Below, in pieces: positions 7,193 through 17,404 of a stretch of DNA of 64,000 nucleotides. The notes under the pieces are model-generated. The model did no database searches and was not told where the DNA came from. It saw only the letters and a list, made by a program, of their open reading frames with translations. The translations under genes were made by a program, and so were the position numbers. The DNA is from Alphaproteobacteria bacterium. Its GTDB lineage: Bacteria; Pseudomonadota; Alphaproteobacteria; Sphingomonadales; Sphingomonadaceae. The DNA lies in NCBI GenBank assembly GCA_003241875.1, contig QBLU01000002.1:62001-126000 (forward strand). The letters are read 5' to 3'. The stretch's first letter is position 1, and the number at the start of each line of letters is the position of its first letter.

Positions 7193-9352
7193 ATGACCGA
7201 GATCACACCGCAGATCGTTGCCGAGCACGGCTTTACCCCCGACGAGTACGACCGCGTCGTCGCGTCGATGGGGCGGGTGCCTAACATGCTCGAACTCGGC
7301 ATCTTTTCGGTGATGTGGTCGGAACATTGTTCCTACAAGTCGTCACGCATCCACCTCGCCAAGCTGCCGACCAAGGGCCCTCACGTGATCTGCGGCCCCG
7401 GCGAGAATGCCGGCGTCATCGATATCGGCGATGGCGACGCCGCCATCTTCAAGATGGAAAGCCACAACCACCCGAGCTTCATCGAGCCCTACCAGGGCGC
7501 GGCGACGGGTGTCGGCGGCATCCTGCGCGACGTCTTCACCATGGGCGCGCGGCCGGTCGCCAACATGAACGCGCTGCGCTTTGGCGAGATCGACGCACCA
7601 AAGATGAAGCACCTCATCAAGGGCGTCGTCGCCGGCATCGGCGGCTATGGCAATTGCGTCGGCGTGCCGACCGTCGGCGGCGAGACCAACTTCCACAAGG
7701 CGTACAACGGCAACATCATCGTCAACGCGATGACGGTCGGGATCGCCAAACAGAACAAGATTTTCTATTCGGCGGCCGCCGGCATCGGCAATCCGGTCGT
7801 CTATGTCGGGTCGAAGACCGGGCGCGACGGCATCCATGGCGCGACCATGGCCAGCGCCGAATTCGACGACGAGAGCGAGGACAAGCGCCCGACCGTGCAG
7901 GTCGGCGACCCGTTCACCGAGAAATTGCTGATCGAGGCCTGCCTTGAGCTGATGGCATCGGACGCCATCGTCGCCATCCAGGACATGGGCGCCGCCGGCC
8001 TGACATCATCGAGCGTCGAGATGGCGTCGAAGGGTGGCGTCGGCCTGCGCCTCGACCTCGACAAGGTGCCGGTGCGCGAGGAGCGCATGACGCCCTACGA
8101 GATGATGCTGTCGGAGAGCCAGGAGCGCATGCTGATGGTGCTCAAGCCCGGCCGCGAAGCCTTTGCCGAAGCCATCTTCCGGAAATGGGAACTGGATTTC
8201 GCGGTGATCGGCGAGGTCGTCGAAGGCGGCAATCTGACCCTGATGTTCCATGGCGAAAAGGTCGGCGACATTCCGCTGGCGCCGCTCGCCGATGCCGCGC
8301 CGAAATATGATCGCCCCTGGGTCCCGACGCCGAAGCGCGCGCCGCTGACGGACGTGCCCGAGAGCGCCGACATCGCCGCCGATCTGCTGACGCTGATGGC
8401 CTGCCCCGACCTCGCGTCGAAGCGCTGGATCTGGGAACAGTACGACCACATGGTCGGCGCCGACACGGTGCAGCGGCCCGGCGGCGACGCCGCGGTGGTG
8501 CGCGTGCACGGCACGACAAAGGCGCTGGCGATCACGACCGATTGCACGCCGCGCTATTGCTTCGCCGACCCGGTCGAGGGCGGCCGGCAGGCGGTCGCGG
8601 AGGCGTGGCGCAACCTGATTTCCGTCGGCGCCCAGCCGCTGGCGATCACCGACTGCATGAATTTCGGCGCGCCGACCCGGCCCGAGATCATGGGCCAGTT
8701 CGTCGGCTGCATCGAGGGCATGGCCGAAGCCTGCACCGCGCTGGATTTCCCGGTCGTGTCGGGCAATGTGAGTTTGTACAATGAAACCAATGGCGTCGGG
8801 ATCCTGCCGACGCCGGCAATCGGTGGCGTTGGCGTGATCGCCGATTACGACCGCCAGATGACATTGGGGTTCAAGCAGCCCGGCCAGGCGATCTATGTGC
8901 TCGGCGAGGCCGACGGCGATCACCTCGGCCAGTCGCTGTGGTTGCGCGAATGCCAGGGCCGCGAGGACGGTCCACCGCCGCCGGTCGACCTCGCTGCCGA
9001 GCGCCGCGCCGGTGATTTCATTGCGCGCATGATCGCCGATGGCGCGGTCACCGCGGTGCATGACGTCGCGGACGGCGGCGTGCTGGTCGCGGTCGCGGAG
9101 ATGGCGCTGGCCAGCGGCATCGGCGCCAGCCTCGATCCGATGAGCACCGGCGCCGCGTTCGGCGAGGGCCAGGGCCGCTATGTGGTGACGGTACAGGCCG
9201 GGCTGACCTTTCTGGAGACACCGGTGCCGATGCGGCGGATCGGGCAGACCGACGGCGATGCGCTGGCCGTCGGCGACGCGGGGCTGTCGCTGGCGGCGTT
9301 GCGCGCGGCGCATGAGGGAGCGTTGCCGGCGCTGCTCAAGGGCGAGATCTAA
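7193..9352 (+). CDS. purL: Phosphoribosylformylglycinamidine synthase subunit PurL
   Basis: This is the ATP-dependent synthase component of the small-type FGAM synthase (with PurS and PurQ elsewhere), fourth step of purine synthesis. The 719-aa product is of the small PurL type. Signatures include [13 protein letters not shown] near residue 40, [26 protein letters not shown] (His and metal/ATP sites), GDPFTEK and [13 protein letters not shown], with a second AIRS-like half starting near residue 400 ([26 protein letters not shown]). ATG 7193 is chosen because the family N-terminus [12 protein letters not shown] begins there. purS/purQ are not in the window. Confidence 0.97.
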   Translation: MTEITPQIVAEHGFTPDEYDRVVASMGRVPNMLELGIFSVMWSEHCSYKSSRIHLAKLPTKGPHVICGPGENAGVIDIGDGDAAIFKMESHNHPSFIEPYQGAATGVGGILRDVFTMGARPVANMNALRFGEIDAPKMKHLIKGVVAGIGGYGNCVGVPTVGGETNFHKAYNGNIIVNAMTVGIAKQNKIFYSAAAGIGNPVVYVGSKTGRDGIHGATMASAEFDDESEDKRPTVQVGDPFTEKLLIEACLELMASDAIVAIQDMGAAGLTSSSVEMASKGGVGLRLDLDKVPVREERMTPYEMMLSESQERMLMVLKPGREAFAEAIFRKWELDFAVIGEVVEGGNLTLMFHGEKVGDIPLAPLADAAPKYDRPWVPTPKRAPLTDVPESADIAADLLTLMACPDLASKRWIWEQYDHMVGADTVQRPGGDAAVVRVHGTTKALAITTDCTPRYCFADPVEGGRQAVAEAWRNLISVGAQPLAITDCMNFGAPTRPEIMGQFVGCIEGMAEACTALDFPVVSGNVSLYNETNGVGILPTPAIGGVGVIADYDRQMTLGFKQPGQAIYVLGEADGDHLGQSLWLRECQGREDGPPPPVDLAAERRAGDFIARMIADGAVTAVHDVADGGVLVAVAEMALASGIGASLDPMSTGAAFGEGQGRYVVTVQAGLTFLETPVPMRRIGQTDGDALAVGDAGLSLAALRAAHEGALPALLKGEI

Positions 9353-9355
9353 CCT

Positions 9356-9381
9356 GTCATCCCGGCGCAGGCCGGGATGAC
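9356..9381. repeat. GTCATCCCGGC palindrome (REP-like)
   Basis: A perfect 11-base inverted repeat, gtcatcccggc-gcag-gccgggatgac, follows the purL stop directly. It lacks a U-tract. It belongs to a sequence type common between genes in alphaproteobacteria, and a longer related element lies at 38.8 kb. It may stabilise the purL mRNA end. Confidence 0.75.
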
Positions 9382-9465
9382 GCGTGCGGGGGGCAATCTT
9401 GAATTCGCGGCAACCCGGGCCACATCATCCCGGCGGCAGCTTGCCGCTGGAGTATGCTCTGCCCG

Positions 9466-9885
9466 ATGGCCACCGCCTACGCCTTTGATCGCAACGCCGT
9501 CCGCCGCTTCGTCGGCACCGATGTCGCCGCAACGCGCATGCGAGTCGAGATGCTGGAACGCGTTCTCGAGCGTGCCTTCGTCATTCCCGGCATCAATCGC
9601 CCGGTCGGTCTCGACGCCGTGATGGGCGTGTTGCCGATCGCCGGCGATGCGCTCGCCGGTATCATGGGGCTCTATCTGGTCTGGGAGGCGCGCAATCTCG
9701 GCATGCCCAAGCTCACGCTGATGCGCATGCTCGCCAATGTCGGCTTCGACACCGCCGTCGGTGCGGTGCCGTTGGTCGGCGATGTCTTCGACTTCCTGTT
9801 CCGTTCGAATTCGAAGAACCTGCGGCTCATCAAGCGCCATCTCGACAAGCATCATCCGGGCACGTCGGTGATCGACGCCCGCTAA
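9466..9885 (+). CDS. DUF4112 family membrane-associated protein
   Basis: The 139-aa protein matches the DUF4112 pattern: a basic helix (VEMLERVLERAFVIPG) then INRPVGLDAVMGVLPIAGDALAGIMGLYLVWEARNLG, a hydrophobic segment with conserved glycines, and a repeated-looking second half, GAVPLVGDVFDFLFRSNSKNLRLIKRHL. Function is unknown; it is probably a small inner-membrane or membrane-peripheral protein. I start it at MATAYAF (9466) rather than the ORF-track start four codons earlier. It is followed after 47 bases by another membrane protein gene, so the two may be co-transcribed. Confidence 0.8.
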   Translation: MATAYAFDRNAVRRFVGTDVAATRMRVEMLERVLERAFVIPGINRPVGLDAVMGVLPIAGDALAGIMGLYLVWEARNLGMPKLTLMRMLANVGFDTAVGAVPLVGDVFDFLFRSNSKNLRLIKRHLDKHHPGTSVIDAR

Positions 9886-9932
9886 CCCGATGCCGTGGTG
9901 GGTCGACCACGGCGCCAGCCCAGAGGCCGAAC

Positions 9933-10610
9933 ATGTTCTTCGTCGTCTTTGCCGCGATTGCCATGCTGACCTTCGCGATCGTGATGGCTGCGATGCTGCG
10001 CATGGTCGGCATTGCGGTGCTGGTGACGACGCTGGTCGTGCTGGCCAGCATGCTGTTCGGCGCCGGCACCGGCACGACACTGGCGTTCATTGCCGGCCTC
10101 GGGATGCTTGTCTGGATGATGACCCGGCGCCGGCAGCGGCCGCTGCCGCCCTGGCAGCGGCGGGCCGTGCCGGTGTCGGCACCCGCGCCGCGCCGGCAGG
10201 TTGCCGAAACGGCGCCAAGGACGACCGATCCGACGCTTGCCGACGCCTGGGATGCACTGGCCGGTCATGCCGACTGGGCGCGCAGCCGCGTGGCGGTGGC
10301 GCGGGTGAGCTGCGATCGCTTCCTGCAGCTTGCCGACCGGGCCCCGCTGGACGGCGATGCGACCGAACTGGCCATTCTCATCCGCAAGCGCATCCCGGAA
10401 CACGTCGACGAGGCCCTGAGCAAGCTCGAGCTGGCGACATCGGCCGAGGCACGCGCGTTGCTCGACGATGCCGTGGCGACGGTCGAAAAGGTCGGCGCGC
10501 GGGCCGAACGCATGCGCGATGCGCTGATGACGGCGGAAACGGCGGCGCTGGGCGTGCAACGCACCCATCTGTCGCGGCGCATCGACAATGAGCCCTTCAC
10601 GCTGAACTGA
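9933..10610 (+). CDS. Membrane protein of unknown function with cytoplasmic helical domain
   Basis: The first ~70 residues form two closely packed membrane helices (FFVVFAAIAMLTFAIVMAAMLRMVGIAVLVTTLVVLASMLFG and a third weaker one). A basic, proline-rich linker (TRRRQRPLPPWQRR) follows, then about 140 residues of alpha-helical character with LAGHADWARSRVAVARVSCDRFLQLAD and a long Ala/Glu helix. No enzymatic motif is visible. It sits directly downstream of the DUF4112 gene on the same strand. I do not recognise a named family. Confidence 0.7.
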   Translation: MFFVVFAAIAMLTFAIVMAAMLRMVGIAVLVTTLVVLASMLFGAGTGTTLAFIAGLGMLVWMMTRRRQRPLPPWQRRAVPVSAPAPRRQVAETAPRTTDPTLADAWDALAGHADWARSRVAVARVSCDRFLQLADRAPLDGDATELAILIRKRIPEHVDEALSKLELATSAEARALLDDAVATVEKVGARAERMRDALMTAETAALGVQRTHLSRRIDNEPFTLN

Positions 10611-10724
10611 CGCCGCTTGTGCCGGCTGCCCGCGTCAAATTGCCGTCATATTATAATTGCAAAGCTGTCATCGTTTCGTCATCGTCTGCGCCGGGGGACA
10701 CCGCGTGAGTGGTCGAGGTGTTCG

Positions 10725-11498
10725 ATGGCGTACAACAGGCTGGGCGCGCTTGGCGCGGAACTTCGGCAATATCCGGTACTGATCCGGAAGACGGTTCTAG
10801 ACGATCCCGTCAGCCGACGCTTTGCGATCGCAGTATTTGCGGCGAATGCGCTGGCACTCGGCGGCTATTTTTTGGCCCGGCGGGCGGCGGGGCTGCAGAT
10901 CATCGAATTTCCGCAATGGCTGTCGATCGAGCGTGACGGCGGCGCCCTGGAAATACTGAACTATGTCCAGACGGGCCTTGCCGCGGCCTTCCTGATTGCA
11001 ACCAGCCTGGCGGCGCGCCGGCCGCTCTACCTGGCCTGGGGGCTGTTGTTCCTGTTCACCATGCTCGACGATTCACTCCAGTATCATGAATCCGTCGGGC
11101 GCATGCTCGTGGCCGGCTTCCACCTGCCGGCGGCGCCCGGCATGCGACCCCAGGATACCGGCGAACTGGTCGCCTGGGCAGCAGCGGCGGCCGTGCTGCT
11201 GCCGGCGGTCGCATTCTACCACTGGAAAAGCCCGCCTGACGTGCGGCGCCACAGCATTGTCCTGCTGTTCTGCTTCGCCGCGCTGGTGATGTGCGCCGTG
11301 GTGTTCGACATGATCCACATGATCCTGTCGAGGACGCCGCTCGCCGGCGCGATCGGCTTTCTGGAGGATGGCGGCGAGTTGATCGCAATGGCTTGCGCCT
11401 GTTCCTATGCCTTTGCGCTGATGCTGCTGCACCGGCGCCGGCGCGTTGCCATCAGGCAAAGTCCAGACCGATATCCGCAGCCGGCGCGCTTTGGGTGA
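10725..11498 (+). CDS. Polytopic membrane protein of unknown function
   Basis: The protein is about 257 aa from the ATG at 10725, which follows a purine-rich GGTCGAGG site; the ORF-track start at 10617 lies in non-coding-looking sequence. Six to seven hydrophobic segments are evident: FAIAVFAANALALGGYFLA, ILNYVQTGLAAAFLIATSL, LYLAWGLLFLFTMLDDS, ELVAWAAAAAVLLPAVAFY, SIVLLFCFAALVMCAVVFDMIH and ELIAMACACSYAFALMLL. Acidic and His residues inside helices (LDDSLQYHESVG, DMIHMI) recall metal or haem ligands but no family is recognised. The 3' end overlaps the convergent nadC gene by 47 bases. Confidence 0.75.
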   Translation: MAYNRLGALGAELRQYPVLIRKTVLDDPVSRRFAIAVFAANALALGGYFLARRAAGLQIIEFPQWLSIERDGGALEILNYVQTGLAAAFLIATSLAARRPLYLAWGLLFLFTMLDDSLQYHESVGRMLVAGFHLPAAPGMRPQDTGELVAWAAAAAVLLPAVAFYHWKSPPDVRRHSIVLLFCFAALVMCAVVFDMIHMILSRTPLAGAIGFLEDGGELIAMACACSYAFALMLLHRRRRVAIRQSPDRYPQPARFG

Positions 11499-12291
11499 TC
11501 CTGCCGACGCTGATATAGGTGACGCCGGTTTCGGCGATGGCGCGAATGGTCGACAGGTTGACACCGCCCGATGCCTCGGTCGGCACCCGGCCGGCGACCA
11601 ATGCGATGGCCTCGCGCAGCACCGCCGGCCCCATGTTGTCGAGCAGCAGCCGGTCGGCCCCGGCGGCGAGCGCCGGCGGGATCTGCTCGAGCGTGTCGAC
11701 CTCCACCACCACATCGGTCAGCCCGGCGGCCTTGGCGGCGCGCACCGCCGGCTCGACACCGCCGGCGACCGCGATGTGGTTGTCCTTGATCATCACGCCA
11801 TCGTCGAGGCGCATCCGGTGGTTGGTCGCCCCGCCCATGCGGGTGGCGTATTTTTCGAGGACGCGAAGCCCCGGCAGCGTCTTCCGCGTGTCGAGAAGAA
11901 TGGCGCCGGTGCCGGCAATCGCATCGACATAGGCGCGCGTCATCGTGGCGATCCCGGTCAGGTGCTGGACGGTGTTGAGCGCCGACCGCTCCGCCGTCAG
12001 CAGCGCCCGCGCATTACCGCGAATGCGCATCAGGTCGGTGCCGGCGGGCACGGCCTGGCCCTCCGCGACCAGCGTCTCGATCGTGCAATCGGGGTCGAGC
12101 GCGCGGAAAAAGGCGGCGGCCAGCGGCAGGCCGGCGACGGTCACCGGGTCACGGCTGTCCATGACGGCGGTAAGTATCGCATCGGCGGGGATGACGGCGG
12201 CGGAGGTGCGATCGCCGCCCTGCCCCATGTCCTCGGCCAGCGTGGCGCGGACGAAAGCGGAAACATCGAAGCCTGGCAGGAGATCGGTCAT
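11452..12291 (-). CDS. nadC: Nicotinate-nucleotide pyrophosphorylase (quinolinate phosphoribosyltransferase)
   Basis: The enzyme converts quinolinate and PRPP to nicotinate mononucleotide with loss of CO2, the last dedicated step of de novo NAD synthesis. The 279-aa protein shows the family motifs ALLTAERSALNTVQHLTGIAT, LDTRKTLPGLRVLEKYA, GGATNHRMRLDDGVMIKDNH and VEVDTLEQ, with the phosphate-binding C-terminal barrel ASGGVNLSTIRAIAETGVTYISVG. Its ATG overlaps the stop of the upstream hydrolase gene by four bases. nadA lies two genes upstream on the same strand. No nadB is in the window. Confidence 0.96.
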   Translation of the reverse strand: MTDLLPGFDVSAFVRATLAEDMGQGGDRTSAAVIPADAILTAVMDSRDPVTVAGLPLAAAFFRALDPDCTIETLVAEGQAVPAGTDLMRIRGNARALLTAERSALNTVQHLTGIATMTRAYVDAIAGTGAILLDTRKTLPGLRVLEKYATRMGGATNHRMRLDDGVMIKDNHIAVAGGVEPAVRAAKAAGLTDVVVEVDTLEQIPPALAAGADRLLLDNMGPAVLREAIALVAGRVPTEASGGVNLSTIRAIAETGVTYISVGRITQSAPAADIGLDFA

Positions 12292-13079
12292 TGCGACGGT
12301 TTAGCCGCTGGGGGCTGCCATTGTCGATCAAGCCATTCGACTGTCGCGGCCTGGGACATCGGCAGATAGGCGAGTTCATGGCCGACACCGGCGAACTCCC
12401 GGTACGCGATGCCCTGGCGTAACACAGCCAATGTCCGGCCGTGATCGACCGGAATGACGCGATCCGCATCGCCATGCAGGATCAGCACGGGAATAGGCGC
12501 TGCCTGGAGCTTTCGCCCGTTCTCGAATTTGTCGCGGACGAGAAAACCGATCGGTAGCCGGGTCTTTTCGGCAACGACGTCGGCAAGGCTGCGGTAGCCG
12601 GACACGAGGATCAGGCCGGCCAGCGGCTGCTCGGTAGCAAGCTGGGTCGCAGGGCCCGAGCCGAGCGAATTGCCCATCGCGTAGATGGCGGTGTCGGCAA
12701 GCCCCTGCCGGTGCAAAAAGGCCAGCGCCGCCCGCGCATCGGCGTACATCCCGGCTTCACTCGGGCTGCCGCTATTGCCGCCATAGCCGCGATATTCGAC
12801 GAGCAGCAGGCCATAGCCGCGGGCCGCCAAACCGCGCGTAGCCTGCCCGGCGCCGAGCAGGCTGTCGCCGTTGCCATGAAAAAAGATGACCGTCGGGCGG
12901 TTCTGATCGGCCGGGCGATACAGGGCTGCCAGCAAAATCCCGTCCGATGTCGACAGTTCGACCTGCTGCATCGGGCCCGGCTGCATCACCGATGGTGGCG
13001 GGGCGGGATAGATGAAGCGCCGCTGGAACACCGTCAGCATCAACAAGGCAACAGCCGTGGCGGCGAGAACAACGGCCAC
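12288..13079 (-). CDS. Alpha/beta hydrolase (BEM46/YfhR-like), membrane-anchored
   Basis: An N-terminal helix (VVLAATAVALLMLTVF) precedes an alpha/beta-hydrolase domain. FFHGNGDSLL is the oxyanion-hole strand, LLLVEYRGYGGNSG is characteristic of the BEM46 subgroup, GNSLGSG holds the nucleophile Ser, and PVLILHGDADRVIPVDHG supplies the acid. GVGHELAYL carries the catalytic His. The substrate is unknown. The gene starts with GTG at 13079 and its stop overlaps nadC. It sits between nadA and nadC, which may reflect co-transcription rather than a role in NAD synthesis. Confidence 0.85.
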   Translation of the reverse strand: MAVVLAATAVALLMLTVFQRRFIYPAPPPSVMQPGPMQQVELSTSDGILLAALYRPADQNRPTVIFFHGNGDSLLGAGQATRGLAARGYGLLLVEYRGYGGNSGSPSEAGMYADARAALAFLHRQGLADTAIYAMGNSLGSGPATQLATEQPLAGLILVSGYRSLADVVAEKTRLPIGFLVRDKFENGRKLQAAPIPVLILHGDADRVIPVDHGRTLAVLRQGIAYREFAGVGHELAYLPMSQAATVEWLDRQWQPPAAKPSQ

Positions 13080-13155
13080 GCGGCGGGCCAGCCAGATCAG
13101 GACAGTCGCTATTTCCGCACCGCAGAGGCGGCAAGGCAGGACGCCTTCTGAACCG

Positions 13156-13473
13156 TCATTTGCAGCGTTCGACCGCGGCCGAAAAAAGCGGTTTGCTGCG
13201 TTCGGCCGCTGCCACCACCTCCGAGATCTTCATGCCGTATTTGTTGGCGACTGCGAGGGCGGCAGCGCGCTGTTCGGCTGGCGGGCGCTTGACTGCGGCA
13301 TAGGCATCGAGGGAGACTTGGCCGTCGCGGCTTTGCAGCAATTCGTTGGCCACGCAGCCACAGCTGGCGACCGGCATGGTGGCTTCGCAGAGTTTCAGAA
13401 ACTCCGTCGGGTTCGCGGCCGCGGCTGGCGCTGCCGCCAGCGCCACGCCGATGGCGGTCATGAATTTCAGCAT
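13156..13473 (-). CDS. Small secreted protein, unknown function
   Basis: This 105-aa protein has a clear signal peptide (MLKFMTAIGVALAAAPAAAA). The mature part is about 84 residues with three Cys (LCEATMPVASCGCVANELL and the last residues ERCK), which may form disulfides in the periplasm. A similar C-x-C pattern occurs in many small sphingomonad exported proteins. It lies 19 bases behind nadA on the same strand and 76 bases before the hydrolase gene. No family is recognised. Confidence 0.7.
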   Translation of the reverse strand: MLKFMTAIGVALAAAPAAAANPTEFLKLCEATMPVASCGCVANELLQSRDGQVSLDAYAAVKRPPAEQRAAALAVANKYGMKISEVVAAAERSKPLFSAAVERCK

Positions 13474-13492
13474 TTTACCCCCTTTAAGTCAG

Positions 13493-14494
13493 TCAGTCCC
13501 CCGTCACCCGCACCGGCGTCACCGACCCCGCCATCTGCAGCATGCGGTCGAGCGACACCTTGGCCTTGACCCGCACATCCTCGGGCACCTCGATCTGCGG
13601 TGCAAGGTCGCGCAGCGCCAGGTACAGCTTTTCCATCGTGTTCATCGCCATGAACGGGCACATGTTGCAGCCGCAATTGCCGTCGGCGCCGGGCGCACCG
13701 ATAAAGGTCTTGTGCGGCGCCTTCAGCTGCATCTGGTGGATGATGTTGGGCTCGGTGGCAACGATCACCACCGGCTCGGGGCTGTTCAGCGCGTAATTCA
13801 GGATACCGCTGGTGGCGCCGACATAGTGCGCCAGGTCGAGGATCGCGGCCGGGCATTCGGGGTGGGCGAGCACCGGCGCGGCGGGGTGCAGCGCCTTCAG
13901 CTTCAGCAGCTCCGTCACCGAGAATTTTTCATGGACGATGCAGGTGCCGTCCCACAGCAGCATGTCGCGGCCGGTCTTGCGGTTGAGCCAGGCGCCGAGG
14001 TGCTTGTCGGGCGCGAACAGGATCTTCTGGTCGCGCGGCAGCTGGTTGATGATCTTTTCGGCCGAGGACGACGTCACGATGATGTCGCTCTCCGCCTTCA
14101 CCGCCGCCGAGCAGTTGATGTAGGTGAGCGAGATGTGATCCGGATGGGCGCGGCGGAAACGCGCGAATTCCTCGGGCGGGCATGAATCCTCGAGGCTGCA
14201 GCCGGCTTTCAAATCGGGCAGCACCACGGTCTTTTGCGGGCTGAGGATCTTGGCCACTTCGGCCATGAACTTGACGCCACAAAAGGCAATGACATCGGCA
14301 TCGGTGTCGGCGGCCTTGCGGCTGAGATCGAGGCTGTCGCCGACGAAATCGGCAATGTCCTGCAGCGCCGGGTCCTGGTAGTAATGCGCCAGGATGACGG
14401 CGTTTTTCTCGACGCGCAGCCGGTTGATCTCGGCCTTCAGATCGAGGCCGGCGAGCCCTCCGGCACCACCAAGCGGGTTCAAGCGTGCGTCCAT
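13493..14494 (-). CDS. nadA: Quinolinate synthase A
   Basis: This 4Fe-4S enzyme condenses iminoaspartate with dihydroxyacetone phosphate to quinolinate. The 333-aa protein shows [64 protein letters not shown], and the C-terminal cluster motif [20 protein letters not shown] start at MDARLN (14494), preceded by AGGAAG six bases upstream, rather than at the TTG in the ORF track. The gene is in the same run as nadC. The source of iminoaspartate (NadB or aspartate dehydrogenase) is not in this window. Confidence 0.97.
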   Translation of the reverse strand: MDARLNPLGGAGGLAGLDLKAEINRLRVEKNAVILAHYYQDPALQDIADFVGDSLDLSRKAADTDADVIAFCGVKFMAEVAKILSPQKTVVLPDLKAGCSLEDSCPPEEFARFRRAHPDHISLTYINCSAAVKAESDIIVTSSSAEKIINQLPRDQKILFAPDKHLGAWLNRKTGRDMLLWDGTCIVHEKFSVTELLKLKALHPAAPVLAHPECPAAILDLAHYVGATSGILNYALNSPEPVVIVATEPNIIHQMQLKAPHKTFIGAPGADGNCGCNMCPFMAMNTMEKLYLALRDLAPQIEVPEDVRVKAKVSLDRMLQMAGSVTPVRVTGD

Positions 14495-14561
14495 GAAAGC
14501 TTCCTGCAACAGCGTCGGACCGTGGATATAGGGAGCCCAAGCCGGCGCGTCACCTGCCCGG

Positions 14562-15185
14562 TCAGCGGAAGGTCACCGTGACTTTAGCGGTGTCGAAGCC
14601 GGCGGCATTCAGCGGCAGCACGAAGGTGCGCTGCACCGCCTTGGTCGCGGCGTCGCGGGCGAGCTCGGTCAGTGCCGGCGCCCGCGCCTCTGCCAGCAGG
14701 GTGCCGGCGACGCGGGCGCGATTGGCGCTGTCGAGGCTGGTTTCGGCATTGGTCAGCGCGAACAGCACCGCGCCGTCCTTGTATTCGCGCATCGCGCCGA
14801 GATCGATTTCCGGCCCGGCGACGCGCGGCGACGGCACGGTGACCGCGAGGGTCTGGGTCGCCGCGTCCCAGCTGAGCTCGCCGGGGCCGACGCGGTTCCA
14901 GTCGATTTCATAGCGGACGTTGCCGGGCACGATCAGCGTCTTTTTCGCCGACAGCAGCCCACCGAGCCGCGACTGTTCCGACGTGATCACCGCCGAAAAG
15001 CGCGCTGTCAGCACCGTCAGCGTCGCCTGGCGCTTGACCGATTTCAGCGACGCCTCAGCAATGGTCTCGGGGTCGGGGCCGCGACCGAGCCAGCGGGCAA
15101 GGCCATTGCCGCCGAGCATGACCGCGCCGGCGCCGAGCAACAGCCCGGCGATGAGCGCGACAACAAGCCAGCCAAGACGCCTCAT
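14562..15185 (-). CDS. DUF4230 family membrane-anchored protein
   Basis: The 207-aa protein has an N-terminal anchor ([22 protein letters not shown]) and an extracytoplasmic domain typical of DUF4230: [44 protein letters not shown], and a late [26 protein letters not shown]. Function is unknown. Its ATG overlaps the stop of the metallo-hydrolase gene by four bases and it precedes nadA by about 67 bases. Confidence 0.85.
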   Translation of the reverse strand: MRRLGWLVVALIAGLLLGAGAVMLGGNGLARWLGRGPDPETIAEASLKSVKRQATLTVLTARFSAVITSEQSRLGGLLSAKKTLIVPGNVRYEIDWNRVGPGELSWDAATQTLAVTVPSPRVAGPEIDLGAMREYKDGAVLFALTNAETSLDSANRARVAGTLLAEARAPALTELARDAATKAVQRTFVLPLNAAGFDTAKVTVTFR

Positions 15186-16063
15186 GTCAGTTCCCAGCGA
15201 TCGGTGTTGGCGGCGACGACAGCGCGGTTGCGCAGGTCGATGAGGTGGGCGAGCACCGAGCGGCCGGCGGCGGGGTGCAGCCGCTTGTCGACCATGGCGT
15301 ACATCACCGCGACCATGGCCGGGATGGTCTGCGGGCCATCGGCGAGCAGCTTCAATATCTGCGTCTCGCGCTGTTTGCGATGCGTGATCAGTCCGCGCAC
15401 GAAGCGTTGCGGATCGGTGACCGGCTCGCCGTGCGTCGGGTGGTAGATGGCGTCGTCGCGGTTGATGAGCTTCCTGAGCGAGGCCATGTACGCCGCCATG
15501 TCGCCATCGGGCGGCGCAACGACGGTGGTGCTCCAGCCCATGACGTGGTCGCCGGTGAACAGCGCCTTTTCCTCGGCCAGCGCAAAGCACAGGTGATTGG
15601 AGGTGTGGCCCGGCGTGGCCAGCGCGGTCAGCGTCCAGCCGGGCCCCGAAATGTTGTCGCCATCGGCCATGATCGCATCGGGCGCATAGCTCGGGTCGAA
15701 TCCGGCATCGGCGCGGGGGCCGTCGTCCGACAGCACCAGCGGCGCGCAGCCGACGATCCGGGCCCCTGTCGCGGCCTGCAGCGCCGGCGCCGCCGGGCTG
15801 TGGTCCATGTGCGTGTGGGTGATGACGATGTGGCTGACGGTCTCGCCGGCCAGACTGTCGATCAGCGCGCCGATATGGTCGGGGTCGGCGGGGCCCGGAT
15901 CGATGACCGCCACGGTGCCGGTGCCGACGACAAAGGTGCCGGTGCCGGTATAGGTGAAGGGTGACGGATTGTGCGCCAGCAGCCGGCGGACCAGCGGCGA
16001 TCGCGGCACCAGCCGGCCCCAGGCGGCAGCGTCGGGGTGGGCTGACAGGTCCATGCCCGTCAT
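15182..16063 (-). CDS. MBL-fold metallo-hydrolase (LACTB2-like)
   Basis: The 293-aa protein has the metallo-beta-lactamase core: VVGTGTVAVIDPGPAD, the metal motif VITHTHMDHSPAAPAL (HxHxDH), TPGHTSNHLCF, LFTGDHVMGW, and a late HPTHGEP. The C-terminal ~70 residues form a winged-helix-like extension (RETQILKLLADGPQTIPAMVAVMY), as in LACTB2 relatives that act on RNA or thioesters. Two in-frame ATGs (16063 and 16054) are possible. It heads the minus-strand run that includes nadA and nadC and is divergent from the reductase gene. Confidence 0.88.
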   Translation of the reverse strand: MTGMDLSAHPDAAAWGRLVPRSPLVRRLLAHNPSPFTYTGTGTFVVGTGTVAVIDPGPADPDHIGALIDSLAGETVSHIVITHTHMDHSPAAPALQAATGARIVGCAPLVLSDDGPRADAGFDPSYAPDAIMADGDNISGPGWTLTALATPGHTSNHLCFALAEEKALFTGDHVMGWSTTVVAPPDGDMAAYMASLRKLINRDDAIYHPTHGEPVTDPQRFVRGLITHRKQRETQILKLLADGPQTIPAMVAVMYAMVDKRLHPAAGRSVLAHLIDLRNRAVVAANTDRWELT

Positions 16064-16172
16064 GTGGCAGGCTGCGCGGGGATTTTAAAGCCCGTCCGCC
16101 CTCGCAAAAGCCCGCGGTTGCCGGGCCGGTGCATCTGGGTTAGCCCGGCCGCCACCATTCGGGGCGATCGCC

Positions 16173-17402
16173 ATGCAGCATTTTGACGTCATCATCGTCG
16201 GCGCCGGCCATGGCGGCGCCCAGGCCGCGGTGCAGCTGCGACAGCTCGGCTTTGCCGGCAGCATGGCGATGATCGGCGAGGAGCCCGAGCTGCCCTATGA
16301 GCGCCCGCCGCTGTCGAAGGAATATCTGTCGGGCGACAAGGACTTCGAGCGGATGCTGATCCGCCCGGCAGCCTTTTGGGCCGAGCGCAATGTGACGATG
16401 CTGACCGGGCGCCGCGTGACGAGCATCGATCCCGACGCCCGGGTGGTGAACACCGACGACGCCGAGGCGCTGGGCTATGGCGATCTGATCTGGGCCACGG
16501 GCGGCGCGCCGCGGCGGCTGACCTGCGAAGGCCATGATTTGGCCGGCATCCACGCCATCCGCACCCGCGCCGATGTCGACCAGCTGAAGGCCGAACTGGC
16601 AACGACACGGCGGGTGGCGATCGTAGGCGGCGGCTATATCGGGCTGGAGGCGGCGGCGGTGCTGGCCAAGCTCGGCAAGCAGGTCGTGGTCCTCGAAGCG
16701 CTCGACCGCGTGCTGGCGCGGGTGGCGGGGCCGGCGCTGTCGGCCTTTTACGAGGCCGAGCACCGCGCGCATGGTGTCGACATCCGCACCGGCGTCATGG
16801 TGACCGGTATCATCGGCAAGGATGGCCGCGCCGCCGGCGTGCGGCTGGCCGATGGCGGCAGCATCGATGCCGACATGGTCATCGTCGGGATCGGCATCGT
16901 GCCGGCGGTGGCGCCGTTGCTCGAGGCCGGCGCGGCCGGAACCAACGGCGTCGATGTCGACGATCACTGTCGCACGTCGCTGCCGCATGTCTTTGCCATC
17001 GGCGATTGCGCCGCGCACGACAATGATTTTGCCGGCGGCGCGCATATCCGGCTCGAATCGGTGCAGAACGCCCATGACATGGCGGCCGTGGTCGCCAAGC
17101 TGCTGACCGGCGCGCCGAAGCCCTATCACGCCGTGCCGTGGTTCTGGTCGAACCAGTATGACCTGCGCCTGCAGACCATGGGGCTGTCGCTGGGCCATGA
17201 TGCGACGGTGCTGCGCGGCGACCCGGCCGCGCGCAGCTTCAGCGTCATCTATCTGCGCGCCGGCAAGGTCATCGCGCTCGATTGCGTCAACGCGGTCAAG
17301 GATTACGTCCAGGGCAAGCTGCTGGTCGAAAAGGGCGTCGCCGTCGCTGCGTCGGCACTGGTCGACAGCGCCGTGCCGTTGAAGACCTGGCATCCCGCCT
17401 GA
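16173..17402 (+). CDS. FAD-dependent NAD(P)H:ferredoxin reductase-type oxidoreductase
   Basis: The 409-aa protein belongs to the rubredoxin/ferredoxin reductase group that supplies electrons to cytochrome P450s and ring-hydroxylating oxygenases. FAD motif [20 protein letters not shown] opens the chain; [12 protein letters not shown] is the group signature; the NAD motif [18 protein letters not shown] is near residue 150; [11 protein letters not shown] binds FAD. The C-terminal domain has [13 protein letters not shown], also group-typical. No oxygenase or ferredoxin gene is adjacent. A GNAT gene follows three bases after the stop. Confidence 0.9.
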   Translation: MQHFDVIIVGAGHGGAQAAVQLRQLGFAGSMAMIGEEPELPYERPPLSKEYLSGDKDFERMLIRPAAFWAERNVTMLTGRRVTSIDPDARVVNTDDAEALGYGDLIWATGGAPRRLTCEGHDLAGIHAIRTRADVDQLKAELATTRRVAIVGGGYIGLEAAAVLAKLGKQVVVLEALDRVLARVAGPALSAFYEAEHRAHGVDIRTGVMVTGIIGKDGRAAGVRLADGGSIDADMVIVGIGIVPAVAPLLEAGAAGTNGVDVDDHCRTSLPHVFAIGDCAAHDNDFAGGAHIRLESVQNAHDMAAVVAKLLTGAPKPYHAVPWFWSNQYDLRLQTMGLSLGHDATVLRGDPAARSFSVIYLRAGKVIALDCVNAVKDYVQGKLLVEKGVAVAASALVDSAVPLKTWHPA

Positions 17403-17404
17403 CC

